Shown here piece after piece: positions 24,541-34,301 of a stretch of 64,000 bases of DNA. Every line of letters begins with the position of its first letter. Position 1 is the stretch's first letter. The translations under genes and the position numbers were made by a program. The notes beneath the pieces were generated by a model. It was not told the origin of the DNA. It saw only the letters and a program-made list of their open reading frames with translations, and searched no databases. This DNA is from ENR-C20 sp942493145 (GTDB lineage Bacteria; Bacillota; Clostridia; Acetivibrionales; DTU013). The stretch is taken from NCBI GenBank assembly GCA_942493145.1, contig OW818679.1, positions 2,728,001-2,792,000 of the forward strand. Reading direction: 5' to 3'.

Positions 24541-25407
24541 CTATACATTGCCCAGGTATACAAACTCAAGGTTGGCCTTAGCTGTATCCCTTGCCCGTAT
24601 CAAGGTATCAACGGGTGTTGGCGGCTTGTCCTTCATCTTGTACTGAGGGAAAAACCTTGACAGGTGCAGTGGAATCGTTGGAGATATTGACGCAATCCAT
24701 CTGGATAATCTGTCAATCTCGTCCATGCTGTCGTTCATCTCCGGTATCACAAGTGTTGTAAGCTCAACATGGCAGGATGCTGCCGCGATTTCCACCGTCC
24801 TCCTGACATCATCAAGACCGCCCTTGCAGGTATCCTTGTAAAAGCTTTCAGTAAATGCCTTTACGTCAATGTTCATGGCATCGATATATGGTAACAGGTG
24901 CCGCAGAGGCTCTTCAGAAATAAAGCCGTTTGTCACCAGCACATTATTCAAGCCCTCTTTTTTAATTATTTTAGCAGTGTCCAGCACGTATTCGTACCAT
25001 ATGGACGGTTCATTGTAGGTATATGCCACACCGATATTGCCGTCCGCCTTGGTTTTCACAGCCTTTTCAGCCAATTCCTCCGGTGCCATTTCAACCGTAT
25101 CCACAGCCACTTCTCCCTGCTGCGCGATACCCCAGTTCTGGCAGAAGGAACACTTCAGGTTGCATCCCAGGGACCCGGCTGAAAGAATGTTCGAACCAGG
25201 GTGGAATTTGTACAGGGGCTTCTTCTCGATCGGATCAAGTGCAATTGATGCGACTCTTGCATAGTTGAGAGAATAAAGCTCTCCGTCTACATTCCCCCTG
25301 ACCCTGCATACGCCAATCCTGCCTGGTGCTATATGGCAGTTGTGGGGGCATAGTCTGCATGTGACAGTTTGGTCATTATTCTTATCATAATACATTGCCA
25401 GTTTCAA
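24541..25407 (-). CDS. amrS: AmmeMemoRadiSam system radical SAM enzyme
   Basis: The 288-residue protein has a cysteine-rich start (CRLCPHNCHIAPGRIGVC) and the radical SAM cluster loop CNLKCSFCQNW near residue 81, with GVAYTYNEPSIWYEY and NVLVTNGF later. This matches the radical SAM member of the AmmeMemoRadiSam set, found beside AMMECR1 and Memo/LigB-like genes. The reaction is not settled. A TTG start at 25407 follows AGGATGGTGA. It lies 73 bases after the AMMECR1 fusion gene, as the family context predicts. Confidence 0.9.
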   Translation of the reverse strand: MKLAMYYDKNNDQTVTCRLCPHNCHIAPGRIGVCRVRGNVDGELYSLNYARVASIALDPIEKKPLYKFHPGSNILSAGSLGCNLKCSFCQNWGIAQQGEVAVDTVEMAPEELAEKAVKTKADGNIGVAYTYNEPSIWYEYVLDTAKIIKKEGLNNVLVTNGFISEEPLRHLLPYIDAMNIDVKAFTESFYKDTCKGGLDDVRRTVEIAAASCHVELTTLVIPEMNDSMDEIDRLSRWIASISPTIPLHLSRFFPQYKMKDKPPTPVDTLIRARDTAKANLEFVYLGNV

Positions 25408-25480
25408 AGAATCACCATCCTGCTAATTCTATTTACTCCGATTATCCTTTGTTGTCTGAGGTTTCGGGCCAGCCAGCCGG

Positions 25481-26896
25481 TTATTTGTGCCGCACGACCT
25501 CGAACCTTTCCATCGTGTATTTATCATCCTTCCTTATCCCGGCTTTCTGCAGTGCAATTGAAACCTGCGCCTCCGGGGTGTCAACGCCTTCAAGATTAGG
25601 AAGCAGCAAGCCGGAACGCATCCCGTTCCTTACTATAACTCCGTATTTTATTACATTAAGCTCGTCAATTGAAGAGATAGGCTCGGCTTCCTTAAGCACA
25701 TCGACAGAATATATAAGGCTGGACAGTTCATTTTCCCTGACAGGGTCAAAACGCGGATCATTTTCTCCCGAGCTTATTGCATTGTAAATGACTTCCTCCG
25801 CAATGCTCCTTCTAACAGGCGAAATTGTGCCTATGCAGCCCCTCAGCCTTCCTTCCTTCTTAATGGATACGAACACTCCCGCCTTGTTGTTCAGGAGCTC
25901 TTCGGGAAGGTCGGCAGGTATTCCGATGGTTTTGCCGGTTCTTACATGTGTCTCCAGGGTTTTTCGGGCCAGGGCCACATATGGGTCCTCGCTTTTCCTT
26001 ATCTCTTCCGTTTTCCGGAGAGCCATCTTATCAAGCCTGTCCAGCAGGGCATCATCCTTTGACTTATTCAAAGGTTCTATCCTCGCAACCGAATATCCTA
26101 CTCCAAAAGGTCCTTCATAGGAATAGACCTCCGATTTCAAACCAAATCCATCCAGGGCTCCATACATCATTATGAAAGAGCGCAATCCACATTCACCGGC
26201 CCCTTCGCAGAAATCCTCGTCCAGAGATATCAGGTTTTCGGGTTTGTTGTCCCGGACGCTCTCCACAAGCAGACGGTCAAACCGTGGACCGTTTTCATGG
26301 AAGCCGTAGTTGCCTTCCTTGAGCAGCCTGTGTGAAAGATCCCCGCTCGCAATAAATACCACTCTTTCATCGTCATCGGCTTCACCGACAGCCTCTGCAA
26401 TGCACATTCCAAATTTGTACAACTCCCTGTAAGGAAGTCCTGCTGTTGAAATGTGCACAAGCTTGAAACCGGTGCATTCCTTGCCTATAAAATATAAAGG
26501 GACCGTGGCGCCATGGTCCAGATCCCTTTGCAGACTATATTTCCTGGCAATCTTGTCATCAACCCCACCGCAGGCTATGCCATCTGCATGAGCTATCTTG
26601 ATGATATCGTTCACCAGCTTCAAATTATTTTCATATTCCATACTTACCTGACCGGCACCGAATCTGCTGAGATTCCCTTCCAACCTTTCCTTGACGGAAA
26701 TGTGTATGAAGTCCTCGAACATCGGTCCATGAGGTGTTGTGAGTATTATGGTAGTGGGTTTCTCTCTGCCTGTTTCAGCTGCTGCCTTCTTAAATGCGGT
26801 TAAGGTCTTCAAAGCCTTGGCTTCTTCCCCCTTACCCACTTCAGGCACAACGACAGGCGGATGCGGCATGACGTATGCACTAATTATCCTTCCCAT
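25481..26896 (-). CDS. LigB/Memo-like and AMMECR1 fusion protein of the AmmeMemoRadiSam system
   Basis: The 471-residue protein starts at the ATG at 26896 after GGGAGG. Residues about 4-265 are a class III extradiol dioxygenase/Memo-like fold (SAYVMPHPPVVVPEVG, ILTTPHGP, FIASGDLSHRL with conserved histidines). Residues about 300-465 are AMMECR1 (GRLRGCIGTISPVR is its signature). The partner radical SAM enzyme is encoded next. The system may modify a protein or a cofactor-like molecule, but its product is unknown. Confidence 0.9.
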   Translation of the reverse strand: MGRIISAYVMPHPPVVVPEVGKGEEAKALKTLTAFKKAAAETGREKPTTIILTTPHGPMFEDFIHISVKERLEGNLSRFGAGQVSMEYENNLKLVNDIIKIAHADGIACGGVDDKIARKYSLQRDLDHGATVPLYFIGKECTGFKLVHISTAGLPYRELYKFGMCIAEAVGEADDDERVVFIASGDLSHRLLKEGNYGFHENGPRFDRLLVESVRDNKPENLISLDEDFCEGAGECGLRSFIMMYGALDGFGLKSEVYSYEGPFGVGYSVARIEPLNKSKDDALLDRLDKMALRKTEEIRKSEDPYVALARKTLETHVRTGKTIGIPADLPEELLNNKAGVFVSIKKEGRLRGCIGTISPVRRSIAEEVIYNAISSGENDPRFDPVRENELSSLIYSVDVLKEAEPISSIDELNVIKYGVIVRNGMRSGLLLPNLEGVDTPEAQVSIALQKAGIRKDDKYTMERFEVVRHK

Positions 26897-26915
26897 AAAA
26901 CTTTCCTCCCTGCTT

Positions 26916-27017
26916 TTAACCTCCGAAAAAGGCTGCGTACGCAATAACTCCAATTGAAGTCAGAAAAAATATAAGCACTGTAAGCAGTGCGATCCATTTG
27001 ACTAGGTTTCTGTTCAT
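26916..27017 (-). CDS. 33-residue single-helix membrane protein
   Basis: GTGAGGG precedes an ATG at 27017 by four bases. The 33-residue peptide has a short basic start (MNRNLVKW), one hydrophobic helix (IALLTVLIFFLTSIGVIAY) and a small AAFFGG end. Its layout resembles the tiny Prli42-like membrane proteins of Firmicutes, but identity is not certain. It ends 20 bases before the AMMECR1 fusion start, so it appears to lead that operon. Confidence 0.7.
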   Translation of the reverse strand: MNRNLVKWIALLTVLIFFLTSIGVIAYAAFFGG

Positions 27018-27113
27018 AAAGCCCTCACATCCTGTTCATATCGACAATATTAATTATACCAATATAAATTATATATTAATCTTTTTATTTATAAAATAGC
27101 AGTATTATTAATT

Positions 27114-27944
27114 TTAATCCAATAACCCTTTCTCAATCATCTCCACCACATGGGCCAATGGACTGCTGTCATTGTCCCGGCATATAAAATCCGCAGCCAT
27201 CTTTAAATCTGCATGGGCATTGGCAACTGCTATTCCTGTCCCGGCTGTCTGGATGAACTCAAGGTCATTCATATTGTCTCCGACAGCAATTACCTGTCCC
27301 TCGTCATAACCATACATTGAAAGTAGCTTAAGCAGCGTTGTGCCTTTAGATACTCCGGTGCTGAGGATTTCAAGGAACTGCGGCTCTGAATATACATATC
27401 TGAAGGCATCAGAGTACTGACGTTTCAGTTGCTCCAGCAACTTCTCCGCTTTCGGGAGCTCTTTGGGATCCCATGCAAGGAGTATCTTGAACCATGGCTT
27501 TGGCAGTTCCTCAAGTAAAGGCCCGGGGTAAGGCACAAATCCCTCACGGTTGACATGCTTTTCTACCTCGATGTTGCTGCGGACGACAAACAGCTTGTCC
27601 CCCTGCAACACCTCCATCCCGATCCCTGGAAAGTTGTCGATCAGTGACTTGGCAACACTTTCAACTATACTGGGAAGGCATTGCTGCCAGAGGATCTTCT
27701 TTTCATAAAAATCATATATTGCAGCGCCATTGAAAATAACTGCGGGCATATCCAGATCAAGCTGCGGGATATATGGCTCCACGCCTTTAAACATCCTGCC
27801 TGTGGCCAGGGTAAAGATGCCGCCTCCCTCCCTGAATCTCCTTATAGCGTCAATGTTTTCCCTGCTTATTAGTCTGTTGCTGTCCAGAAGGGTACCATCC
27901 AGATCGCTGATCAGTATCCTTCCCTTAAAAGGTTGTGCCGCCAA
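27114..27944 (-). CDS. Cof-type HAD hydrolase
   Basis: The 276-residue protein has HAD motif I ILISDLDGTLLDSN near the start, a Cof-type cap domain in the middle, and GDNMNDLEFIQTAGTGIAVANAH as motifs III-IV. This subgroup removes phosphate from sugar phosphates, pyridoxal phosphate or nucleotides. It starts at a TTG at 27944 near a GGAG. The substrate is unknown. Confidence 0.85.
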   Translation of the reverse strand: MAAQPFKGRILISDLDGTLLDSNRLISRENIDAIRRFREGGGIFTLATGRMFKGVEPYIPQLDLDMPAVIFNGAAIYDFYEKKILWQQCLPSIVESVAKSLIDNFPGIGMEVLQGDKLFVVRSNIEVEKHVNREGFVPYPGPLLEELPKPWFKILLAWDPKELPKAEKLLEQLKRQYSDAFRYVYSEPQFLEILSTGVSKGTTLLKLLSMYGYDEGQVIAVGDNMNDLEFIQTAGTGIAVANAHADLKMAADFICRDNDSSPLAHVVEMIEKGLLD

Positions 27945-28167
27945 TATTGCTCCATCCCTTCCATAATAACATTATCATTTTTTAATTTATTTATTATTAA
28001 CAAACTCAATACATATATTTTCATCTTATATCCAGACATATATTTTTTTATCTTATATCATGTTATATTATTTGTAAATGTTATATCAGTAAAGTACAAA
28101 AAGGTTGAGAGTACAAAAAGACTTAAAGAAGAAACAGGAATAAAAGCAGAAGGCTGGATGATGAAAA

Positions 28168-29322
28168 GTGACCAACATAATTTTTCTTGGCATTGTCAGC
28201 ATGCTGATAGATTTAAGCACCGAAATGGTGTACCCACTAATCCCCATATACCTTACAGCGGTTCTGGGTGTAACGCCTGCCATCGTCGGTCTGATCGAGG
28301 GAATAGCCGAGAGCCTTGCAAGCCTGTTAAAGGTTTTCAGCGGTTATATATCAGATAAATACCATAACAAGAAAAAGCTCACCTTCATCGGGTACTCAGG
28401 CGCTATCTTGTATAAGCTTGCATTGCTGGCGGCAGTTTCGTGGCCGGGAATTCTGGCAGCAAGAGTAATAGACCGGATAGGTAAGGGCATAAGGACCGCG
28501 CCCCGGGATGCACTTATTGCGGAAAGCTCCGACTGTAATAAGCTTGGAGGTTCATTCGGTCTGCATAAGATGCTGGACATGCTCGGGACCTCACTTGGAA
28601 TCCTGGCAGCATATATCCTGCTAAGCATAAATGACATCAATTATAAAACCATCTTCCTGATTTCCATAATTCCTGCTGTGTTAGGCGTATTGACCATTAC
28701 ACGGGTCAAGGAAAAAAAGCATGATGGATTCCAGGTTAAAAAGCCAGAGCTCAACTTCAAGGCTCTGGATGGAAGGCTTAAAGCTTTCCTGGCAATAGCA
28801 TTCATCTTCACCCTCGGGAATTCCTCCAACGCCTTTCTTCTGTTACGTGCACAAAATGCCGGATTCGACGCCAAAGATGTCATCCTGCTTTATCTTCTGT
28901 TTAGTGTCGTAGCCTCCTTGCTCTCTTTCCCTCTTGGAAGGCTATCCGACAAGATCGGTCGAAAAGTGATGCTTGTGACAGGGTATTTCTTTTATGGCAT
29001 TGTATATATCGGGTTTGCCATATTACCCTCCAAGGGCGGGATGATTGCGCTGTTTGCCCTTTATGGCATCTACACTGCGCTGACCTCGGGAGCAGAGAGA
29101 GCTTTTATTGCAGAGATTTCCCCACCCAACCTTAAAGGAACGATGCTTGGCATGCATGCGACACTTGTAGGTGTTGCCCTTCTTCCGGCTTCAGTTATAG
29201 CAGGCCTTTTGTGGACTGCATTTGGTGCAGCTGCACCGTTCTGGTTCGGGGGTGGCCTTGGATTGACGGCTTCAATCTCTGTTTTGGTGTTGCTGGGTAA
29301 AAAAAGCAAGAAAAACGGATAG
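28168..29322 (+). CDS. MFS transporter
   Basis: The 384-residue protein is highly hydrophobic with about 11-12 helices and ends in a lysine-rich tail (KKSKKNG). RIGKGIRTAPRDALIAES after the fourth helix and GRLSDKIGRK in the second half are typical MFS cytoplasmic loops. It must start at the GTG at 28168 because a stop lies two codons upstream; the ribosome binding site is poor. The substrate could be a drug or a nutrient. Confidence 0.85.
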   Translation: MTNIIFLGIVSMLIDLSTEMVYPLIPIYLTAVLGVTPAIVGLIEGIAESLASLLKVFSGYISDKYHNKKKLTFIGYSGAILYKLALLAAVSWPGILAARVIDRIGKGIRTAPRDALIAESSDCNKLGGSFGLHKMLDMLGTSLGILAAYILLSINDINYKTIFLISIIPAVLGVLTITRVKEKKHDGFQVKKPELNFKALDGRLKAFLAIAFIFTLGNSSNAFLLLRAQNAGFDAKDVILLYLLFSVVASLLSFPLGRLSDKIGRKVMLVTGYFFYGIVYIGFAILPSKGGMIALFALYGIYTALTSGAERAFIAEISPPNLKGTMLGMHATLVGVALLPASVIAGLLWTAFGAAAPFWFGGGLGLTASISVLVLLGKKSKKNG

Positions 29323-29335
29323 CCCCTTGGTGTTT

Positions 29336-30097
29336 TTACAATGTGATACCGTTATCTATGGTTATTACCTGTCCTGTAACAGCCTTTGACTCATCACAGG
29401 CAAAGAACAGGATCGAGTATGCCTGGTCCAGTGTTTCAGGGAAAGGTATGCTCATATCCATATGCCTGGCGCATTGATCGGCAAATTCATGGTCAAAGGT
29501 TGCAAGCTTGTCGGGAGTATTGAGCGGAGTAGGCGTAGGGCCGGGGCAAATGGCGTTGCAGCGTATCCCCTTGCCGGCGAACTGTATCGCCACATTTTTG
29601 GTCATTCCCAGTACGGCGGTTTTGGAAGCCGTATAGGAAAGGCCGGAATTTGATCTTATTGCACCAATGGAGGAAACATTTATGATAGAACCGTAACCCG
29701 CAGGCTCCATATACTTCAGCGCTTCTTTCATCATATGGAATACAGAGGTTTGATTGATGGCGCAGATCTCTTCATACCATTCATCAGAGCAGCGTGTGAT
29801 GGGCATATGCTTGTCGGCGACTCCTGCGTTGTTTACCAGTATGTCAACCTTTCCAAATGCCTTTATTGTCACGTCTAAAACATTAACACAGTCGTCCTTT
29901 TTAGATACGTCTGCTGTAACCGAGATTGCTTTACCTCCTTCAGCCTTTATGCTTTCTTCGACCGCTTTCAAGGGTTCCAGCCGGCGGGCAACCAGCACGA
30001 CAGTGGCTCCCTCCTTTGCAAACAGCCTGGCGGTAGTTTCTCCGATCCCAGAATTTGCGCCGGTAACAACAGCTATTTTTCCATTAAGTCTATTCAT
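29336..30097 (-). CDS. SDR family oxidoreductase
   Basis: The 253-residue enzyme starts at the ATG at 30097 after GGAGATATTG. It has the classical SDR set: VVTGANSGIGETTA (NAD(P) loop), LVNNAGVADKHMP, the catalytic NVSSIGAIRS serine, SYTASKTAV tyrosine and lysine, and PGPTPTPLNTPDK. The arginine pair after the second strand (VARRLEP) suggests NADP preference. The substrate is not identifiable. It is convergent with the MFS gene. Confidence 0.9.
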   Translation of the reverse strand: MNRLNGKIAVVTGANSGIGETTARLFAKEGATVVLVARRLEPLKAVEESIKAEGGKAISVTADVSKKDDCVNVLDVTIKAFGKVDILVNNAGVADKHMPITRCSDEWYEEICAINQTSVFHMMKEALKYMEPAGYGSIINVSSIGAIRSNSGLSYTASKTAVLGMTKNVAIQFAGKGIRCNAICPGPTPTPLNTPDKLATFDHEFADQCARHMDMSIPFPETLDQAYSILFFACDESKAVTGQVITIDNGITL

Positions 30098-30260
30098 TTT
30101 CAATATCTCCATTAATTCATTAATATTTATAAAGTATTTCATGCACATAATAACCAATGTGCTCTTTTTTTGCAATAGGATATGGTTTATTTGCATTATT
30201 ATTATGTTTTCAATACAATTTCCGTATGAGCAGAGAGGCTTTTAAGCCATTGATGATATC

Positions 30261-31553
30261 CTATTTTACTGTTCTGTTCCTTCCGCTTTTTTTGGCTTCA
30301 TATAGCTTTTTATCAACCATTTCGATAAAATCACCGATCTTTTCACCAGCATATTCTTTTATGCCAATACTTATTGTAATATGAATATCCTGCGAGAATA
30401 TTGCATTCTCCACAATCCGCCTTATTTTCTCAGCGACTTTATAACAATCGTCAAAAGGTATATCAACCAACATAATCAAAAATTCCTCACCGCCGTAACG
30501 CCCGACAAGATCAGATTTTCTGGTATTATCCCTCAATATCTGGGATAATTCTTTTAGAATTTTATCCCCGACAATGTGACCATAAGTGTCGTTAACCCTT
30601 TTGAAGTGATCGATATCCAGCAGCATAGCCGTAAAAGTGCATTTTTGACGAATACACCTTTCAATCTCTTCTTCCAGTCGTTCATATATGTATCTGTGAT
30701 TGTACAGCCCTGTCAAACCGTCAATTGCTGATTGATTTTTGAGAATGTCGTTTTGTACATAAAGTTGTTGTTCCTTTAGTTTCATCTCTCTGAAGATAAT
30801 TCCATAGGGCTCCTGTACTCCCTTGAGGATTATTGCCTTATAGATAAAATAAAAGGAGAATATTTTAAAATAATGCCCTATCAGGTTGGATAGGCCATAA
30901 TTGTCTATATACAAAGTAAAGGCGACCTCTGATATGATGGTGCAAACCATTGAAAACACAAGTATCCGATATACTTCCTTCTCAAATACATCCTTGTTTT
31001 TTGTCAGGATAATGATCGCTGAAAGCAGAATCAAACAGATGATATATTCACTGATCTTTTTAAAGGGTGTTAATCCCACGCCATCCACGTAGCATATTGG
31101 GAAAATCTTCCATGCAAAAATTGACATCATTATCAATGCAGTTACTATAGTAAAAATACTAAATATCAAATATGCGTTCACTTGCTTCCTGTATTTTACA
31201 AATATAAAGGAGATCAAAAGGACGATACTTTCAAAATAACGCGCAGCAATCCATAGTTGATTGGCATAGTAGTCGTAGTCCTTGAATATTTGCATTCCCT
31301 TATATGATATTGTATGGAAGAGGTCGATAAATCCAATAAACAAGTAAGCCAGACCTATTAATATCAGATAGTTGTTTTTTATGTATCCTTTTGAGCTCCA
31401 TGTGATCAGGAATACTGTGAATGCTATGCATATACTGAATATTTCTGAGATAGTGTGAAAAAGAAGATAGTTATAAAGGCTGCTGAAATATAATAAAGTA
31501 AGCATGGCTATGATAAAAATCAAGCTGACTGTTTTTGCAAATTTACATTTCAT
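30261..31553 (-). CDS. MASE3-GGDEF diguanylate cyclase
   Basis: The 430-residue protein has a MASE3-type membrane sensor (about seven or eight helices, residues 8-240) and a GGDEF domain (residues about 270-430) with the active GRYGGEEF loop. RKSD lies just before it as the RxxD inhibitory site, so product feedback is expected. It should make c-di-GMP, a second messenger for motility and surface life. ATG after GAGGTAAATA. Ligand unknown. Confidence 0.92.
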   Translation of the reverse strand: MKCKFAKTVSLIFIIAMLTLLYFSSLYNYLLFHTISEIFSICIAFTVFLITWSSKGYIKNNYLILIGLAYLFIGFIDLFHTISYKGMQIFKDYDYYANQLWIAARYFESIVLLISFIFVKYRKQVNAYLIFSIFTIVTALIMMSIFAWKIFPICYVDGVGLTPFKKISEYIICLILLSAIIILTKNKDVFEKEVYRILVFSMVCTIISEVAFTLYIDNYGLSNLIGHYFKIFSFYFIYKAIILKGVQEPYGIIFREMKLKEQQLYVQNDILKNQSAIDGLTGLYNHRYIYERLEEEIERCIRQKCTFTAMLLDIDHFKRVNDTYGHIVGDKILKELSQILRDNTRKSDLVGRYGGEEFLIMLVDIPFDDCYKVAEKIRRIVENAIFSQDIHITISIGIKEYAGEKIGDFIEMVDKKLYEAKKSGRNRTVK

Positions 31554-31646
31554 TATTTACCTCATTTTTGCGTTATTGAGTATAATTATACCATTGCATT
31601 CAAGAGATAAACAGGCAATATGTCTTTGTTTTGTCTCAGTTTTGTC

Positions 31647-33119
31647 TCAGTTTTGTTTTTGTTTTATTTTTTTTATTTTTGTTTTTGTTTTTGTTTTGTC
31701 TTTTGTGCGTAAATATTCAGGTCGTTTTGGGTCTATAGTCAGATTGTTCATTAAGCTTCTTACGAAGTCGTAGAGATTGAATGGTGCCCAAGGTGCCAGA
31801 TAAGGCACTCCAAAACTGTTCAGGGAAACAAGCTCGGCTAAAATAAAGGTCAAAACCAAAGAAAAACCGAAAAAACCTAAGGTACCCGTAAATATAATAA
31901 GCATGAATTTTAATACCCTGAATGGATTAACTAATGTGTAATCGGGAATAGCAAAAGACGCAAGCAGTGATATAGAAACAATGATGAGCAGCAACGGACT
32001 GAAAATTCCTGCCGCTATAGAAGCCTGCCCGATAACTATCGCGCCTACGATACCAATTGCTGAGCCTATCTGTTTTGGGACTCTAAGCAGGGACTCACGA
32101 AGAAGTTCAATAATAAATTCAAGAATCAGTGCCCCAACAAACGAAGTGAATGGTACGTTTACGCGCATTTCTGCGAGGGATATGGCATACTTGCTTGGCA
32201 AAATATCAGTGTGAAACGAGGAAATTGCGACAAATATGCTTGAGGCTGTCAGGGCAATTGTTATTGCAGAATACCGCAACATTCTCGCAAAAAGTCCGAA
32301 AAACATACTGTCATACCTGTCATCGCAAGAATAAAAGAATTCGCTGAAAGTTTTCGGGGCAAGCAAAGCTATCCCACTCCCGTCGATCAGCACCAAAACC
32401 TTACCTTCAAGAAGCGAATGAAACGCCATGTCCGATCGTTCAATCAAGCCCATTTGTGGAAATAGCTGAAATCTATTATTTAATAAGAAAGCCTGGAGTT
32501 CACCTGATTCACCAATACCGTCAACGTCAATATTTTCTATTCTTTTTTGAACTTCTGTAACGACGGTATTATTCGCAATATCTTCGATATAAATTACTGC
32601 GACTTGAGACTTTGACCGCGCACCCACCAGGAATTTTTTAATCTGCATATTTTTATCTTTCAACCTATACCTTATGAGTGAAAGATTCACATCAATGTTT
32701 TCGGTAAAACAATCCTGTGGACCGCGAATTGTATATGTAAGTTCTGGAGCAGGAACCGCCCTGTGTTCTACCTTTTTGAAGTTTACTACTATATATTCCC
32801 TGTCTGTTGAAAAAAGGATTACCACCATGCCTGACAGGATAAATTCTTCTATTCTGCTTGTATCTGATTCTATTCTGCAATCATCAGCAAAGATAATGCT
32901 GTCTATTGTTATCTGTGCGTTTATGGGCTTTTCCGTTGAAGAGCAACGTAAGATCAAGGGTCTCACAATGCTTTCCGTAAGTGCGGCCCTGTCGGTTAGC
33001 TGTATGATGTAGAACAGTTTGACCATTCCGCGTTGGTACGGAATCGACCTTTCTGTAATATCCAGATTCTTTGATTTCAGCGAGTTTGCTATTTTTTCGA
33101 AATCAAACCGTTCCATCAT
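31647..33119 (-). CDS. gerA: Spore germination receptor A subunit
   Basis: The 490-residue protein has the GerA layout: a soluble N-terminal domain (about 1-250, with KKFLVGARSKSQVAVIYIEDIAN), then a membrane domain of about five helices with the conserved PFTSFVGALILEFIIELLRE and SAIGIVGAIVIGQASI segments. It ends in a low-complexity KTKTKTKIKKIKQKQN tail made by repeated TTTTG units. GerA-type subunits sense nutrients in the inner membrane of the spore. It is the last gene in this operon. Confidence 0.95.
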   Translation of the reverse strand: MMERFDFEKIANSLKSKNLDITERSIPYQRGMVKLFYIIQLTDRAALTESIVRPLILRCSSTEKPINAQITIDSIIFADDCRIESDTSRIEEFILSGMVVILFSTDREYIVVNFKKVEHRAVPAPELTYTIRGPQDCFTENIDVNLSLIRYRLKDKNMQIKKFLVGARSKSQVAVIYIEDIANNTVVTEVQKRIENIDVDGIGESGELQAFLLNNRFQLFPQMGLIERSDMAFHSLLEGKVLVLIDGSGIALLAPKTFSEFFYSCDDRYDSMFFGLFARMLRYSAITIALTASSIFVAISSFHTDILPSKYAISLAEMRVNVPFTSFVGALILEFIIELLRESLLRVPKQIGSAIGIVGAIVIGQASIAAGIFSPLLLIIVSISLLASFAIPDYTLVNPFRVLKFMLIIFTGTLGFFGFSLVLTFILAELVSLNSFGVPYLAPWAPFNLYDFVRSLMNNLTIDPKRPEYLRTKDKTKTKTKIKKIKQKQN

Positions 33120-33132
33120 GTATTTCCACCCT

Positions 33133-34278
33133 TCATCTTCTTTCGTTGGTTTCGTAATCCATCATCCAGGTTCCGCTCAGGATGACCTTTGCATCAATGT
33201 TAAAACTTGCTTTTGAGAATTCATTTTGCCAGTCCATCTTTTTGAATTCCACAGGGAATTTTATACGAAACTCATCATCAAACTGCAGATAGTCGCAATT
33301 AAAATCTTTTTGCGCCAGCACAACAGCTTCCGTGATTTCATTTTTTAGCATCTCCGTAAGGATTACAGTTACTTCTGCGGTTGTAGAATCATCAAAATTG
33401 TAAGGAGTTTTTTTATCCCCATACATCAGCTTTGCTTCAAAATCAAAAGTTATATCAAAGCTTATCCTGCCGTTTTCATATGATGGTTTGATCACTCGCT
33501 TTTTCAGGATCGTCTCTATTGTGAATTTATTGTCTTCAAAGGGCACGATATAATAAAATTTGGGTTTATCCGTCTTTAGAAATATGGTGCCTTTCGATCC
33601 TTCCACTGGAATAAAACCATTTATTGTGGTACCGTTGACCACAGAATACCCAATTAACGAATTCTCCTTATCCTGTAAGCCTATGCAGGGAATCAAAAAT
33701 CCCGTATAGCTGCTCGAGAGGTTTTCAAGTAATCGTGAAGTTGTTCTCGAAAAGGACTCTCCCGCTTCCTCAAGAGTTTTTAGCATTTCTTCTATAGAAA
33801 ACCCCACAGATACATCATTTTCATTGTTAATTTCAAACAACTTCCCGGGATCCTCGTTTGTGATGACTACTATGGTTTTTTTCCTGTATAGTTCATCAGC
33901 TCTGACTCTGTACAAATATTCAACCAGGTATTCTTTTGCAAAATCTTCAGTTAATACCAGGGTTCTTATAGCACTAAGATATGGCTGCTTATCCAATTGC
34001 CTATCCAGATTTTCCCTGGCTTCGGGTATGGTCTTACCATGGCTTTTAACAGTGATGTACCTTTTGCCTGCACCTCCGTCCTTACCCTCGCTTTTATTGC
34101 CTCCTTCAATATTTGCAATCTCAACATATAAGTAAATTTCATCGTCTTGTTTATCGAGAGCAACTGCCGTCAGGATTCTCTTTTGGTTTATATCTTTAGA
34201 ATCAGCACAGCCTGATACAAATACAGGAAGAAGAAACACAACAACAAGAATAAAAAGTATTTTTTTGATTTTTTCCAA
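33133..34278 (-). CDS. gerC: Ger(x)C family lipoprotein of the germinant receptor
   Basis: The 381-residue protein has a lipoprotein signal: basic start, hydrophobic stretch and lipobox LPVFVSGC with the modified cysteine near residue 27. The body follows the GerC pattern (AVALDKQDDEIYLYVEIAN and the IRTLVLTEDFAKEYLVEYLYR block). It starts at a TTG at 34278 after AGGAGGAAGGCACA. GerC subunits sit on the outer face of the spore inner membrane with the A and B subunits. Confidence 0.93.
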   Translation of the reverse strand: MEKIKKILFILVVVFLLPVFVSGCADSKDINQKRILTAVALDKQDDEIYLYVEIANIEGGNKSEGKDGGAGKRYITVKSHGKTIPEARENLDRQLDKQPYLSAIRTLVLTEDFAKEYLVEYLYRVRADELYRKKTIVVITNEDPGKLFEINNENDVSVGFSIEEMLKTLEEAGESFSRTTSRLLENLSSSYTGFLIPCIGLQDKENSLIGYSVVNGTTINGFIPVEGSKGTIFLKTDKPKFYYIVPFEDNKFTIETILKKRVIKPSYENGRISFDITFDFEAKLMYGDKKTPYNFDDSTTAEVTVILTEMLKNEITEAVVLAQKDFNCDYLQFDDEFRIKFPVEFKKMDWQNEFSKASFNIDAKVILSGTWMMDYETNERR

Positions 34279-34301
34279 TGTGCCTTCCTCCTATGATATA
34301 C

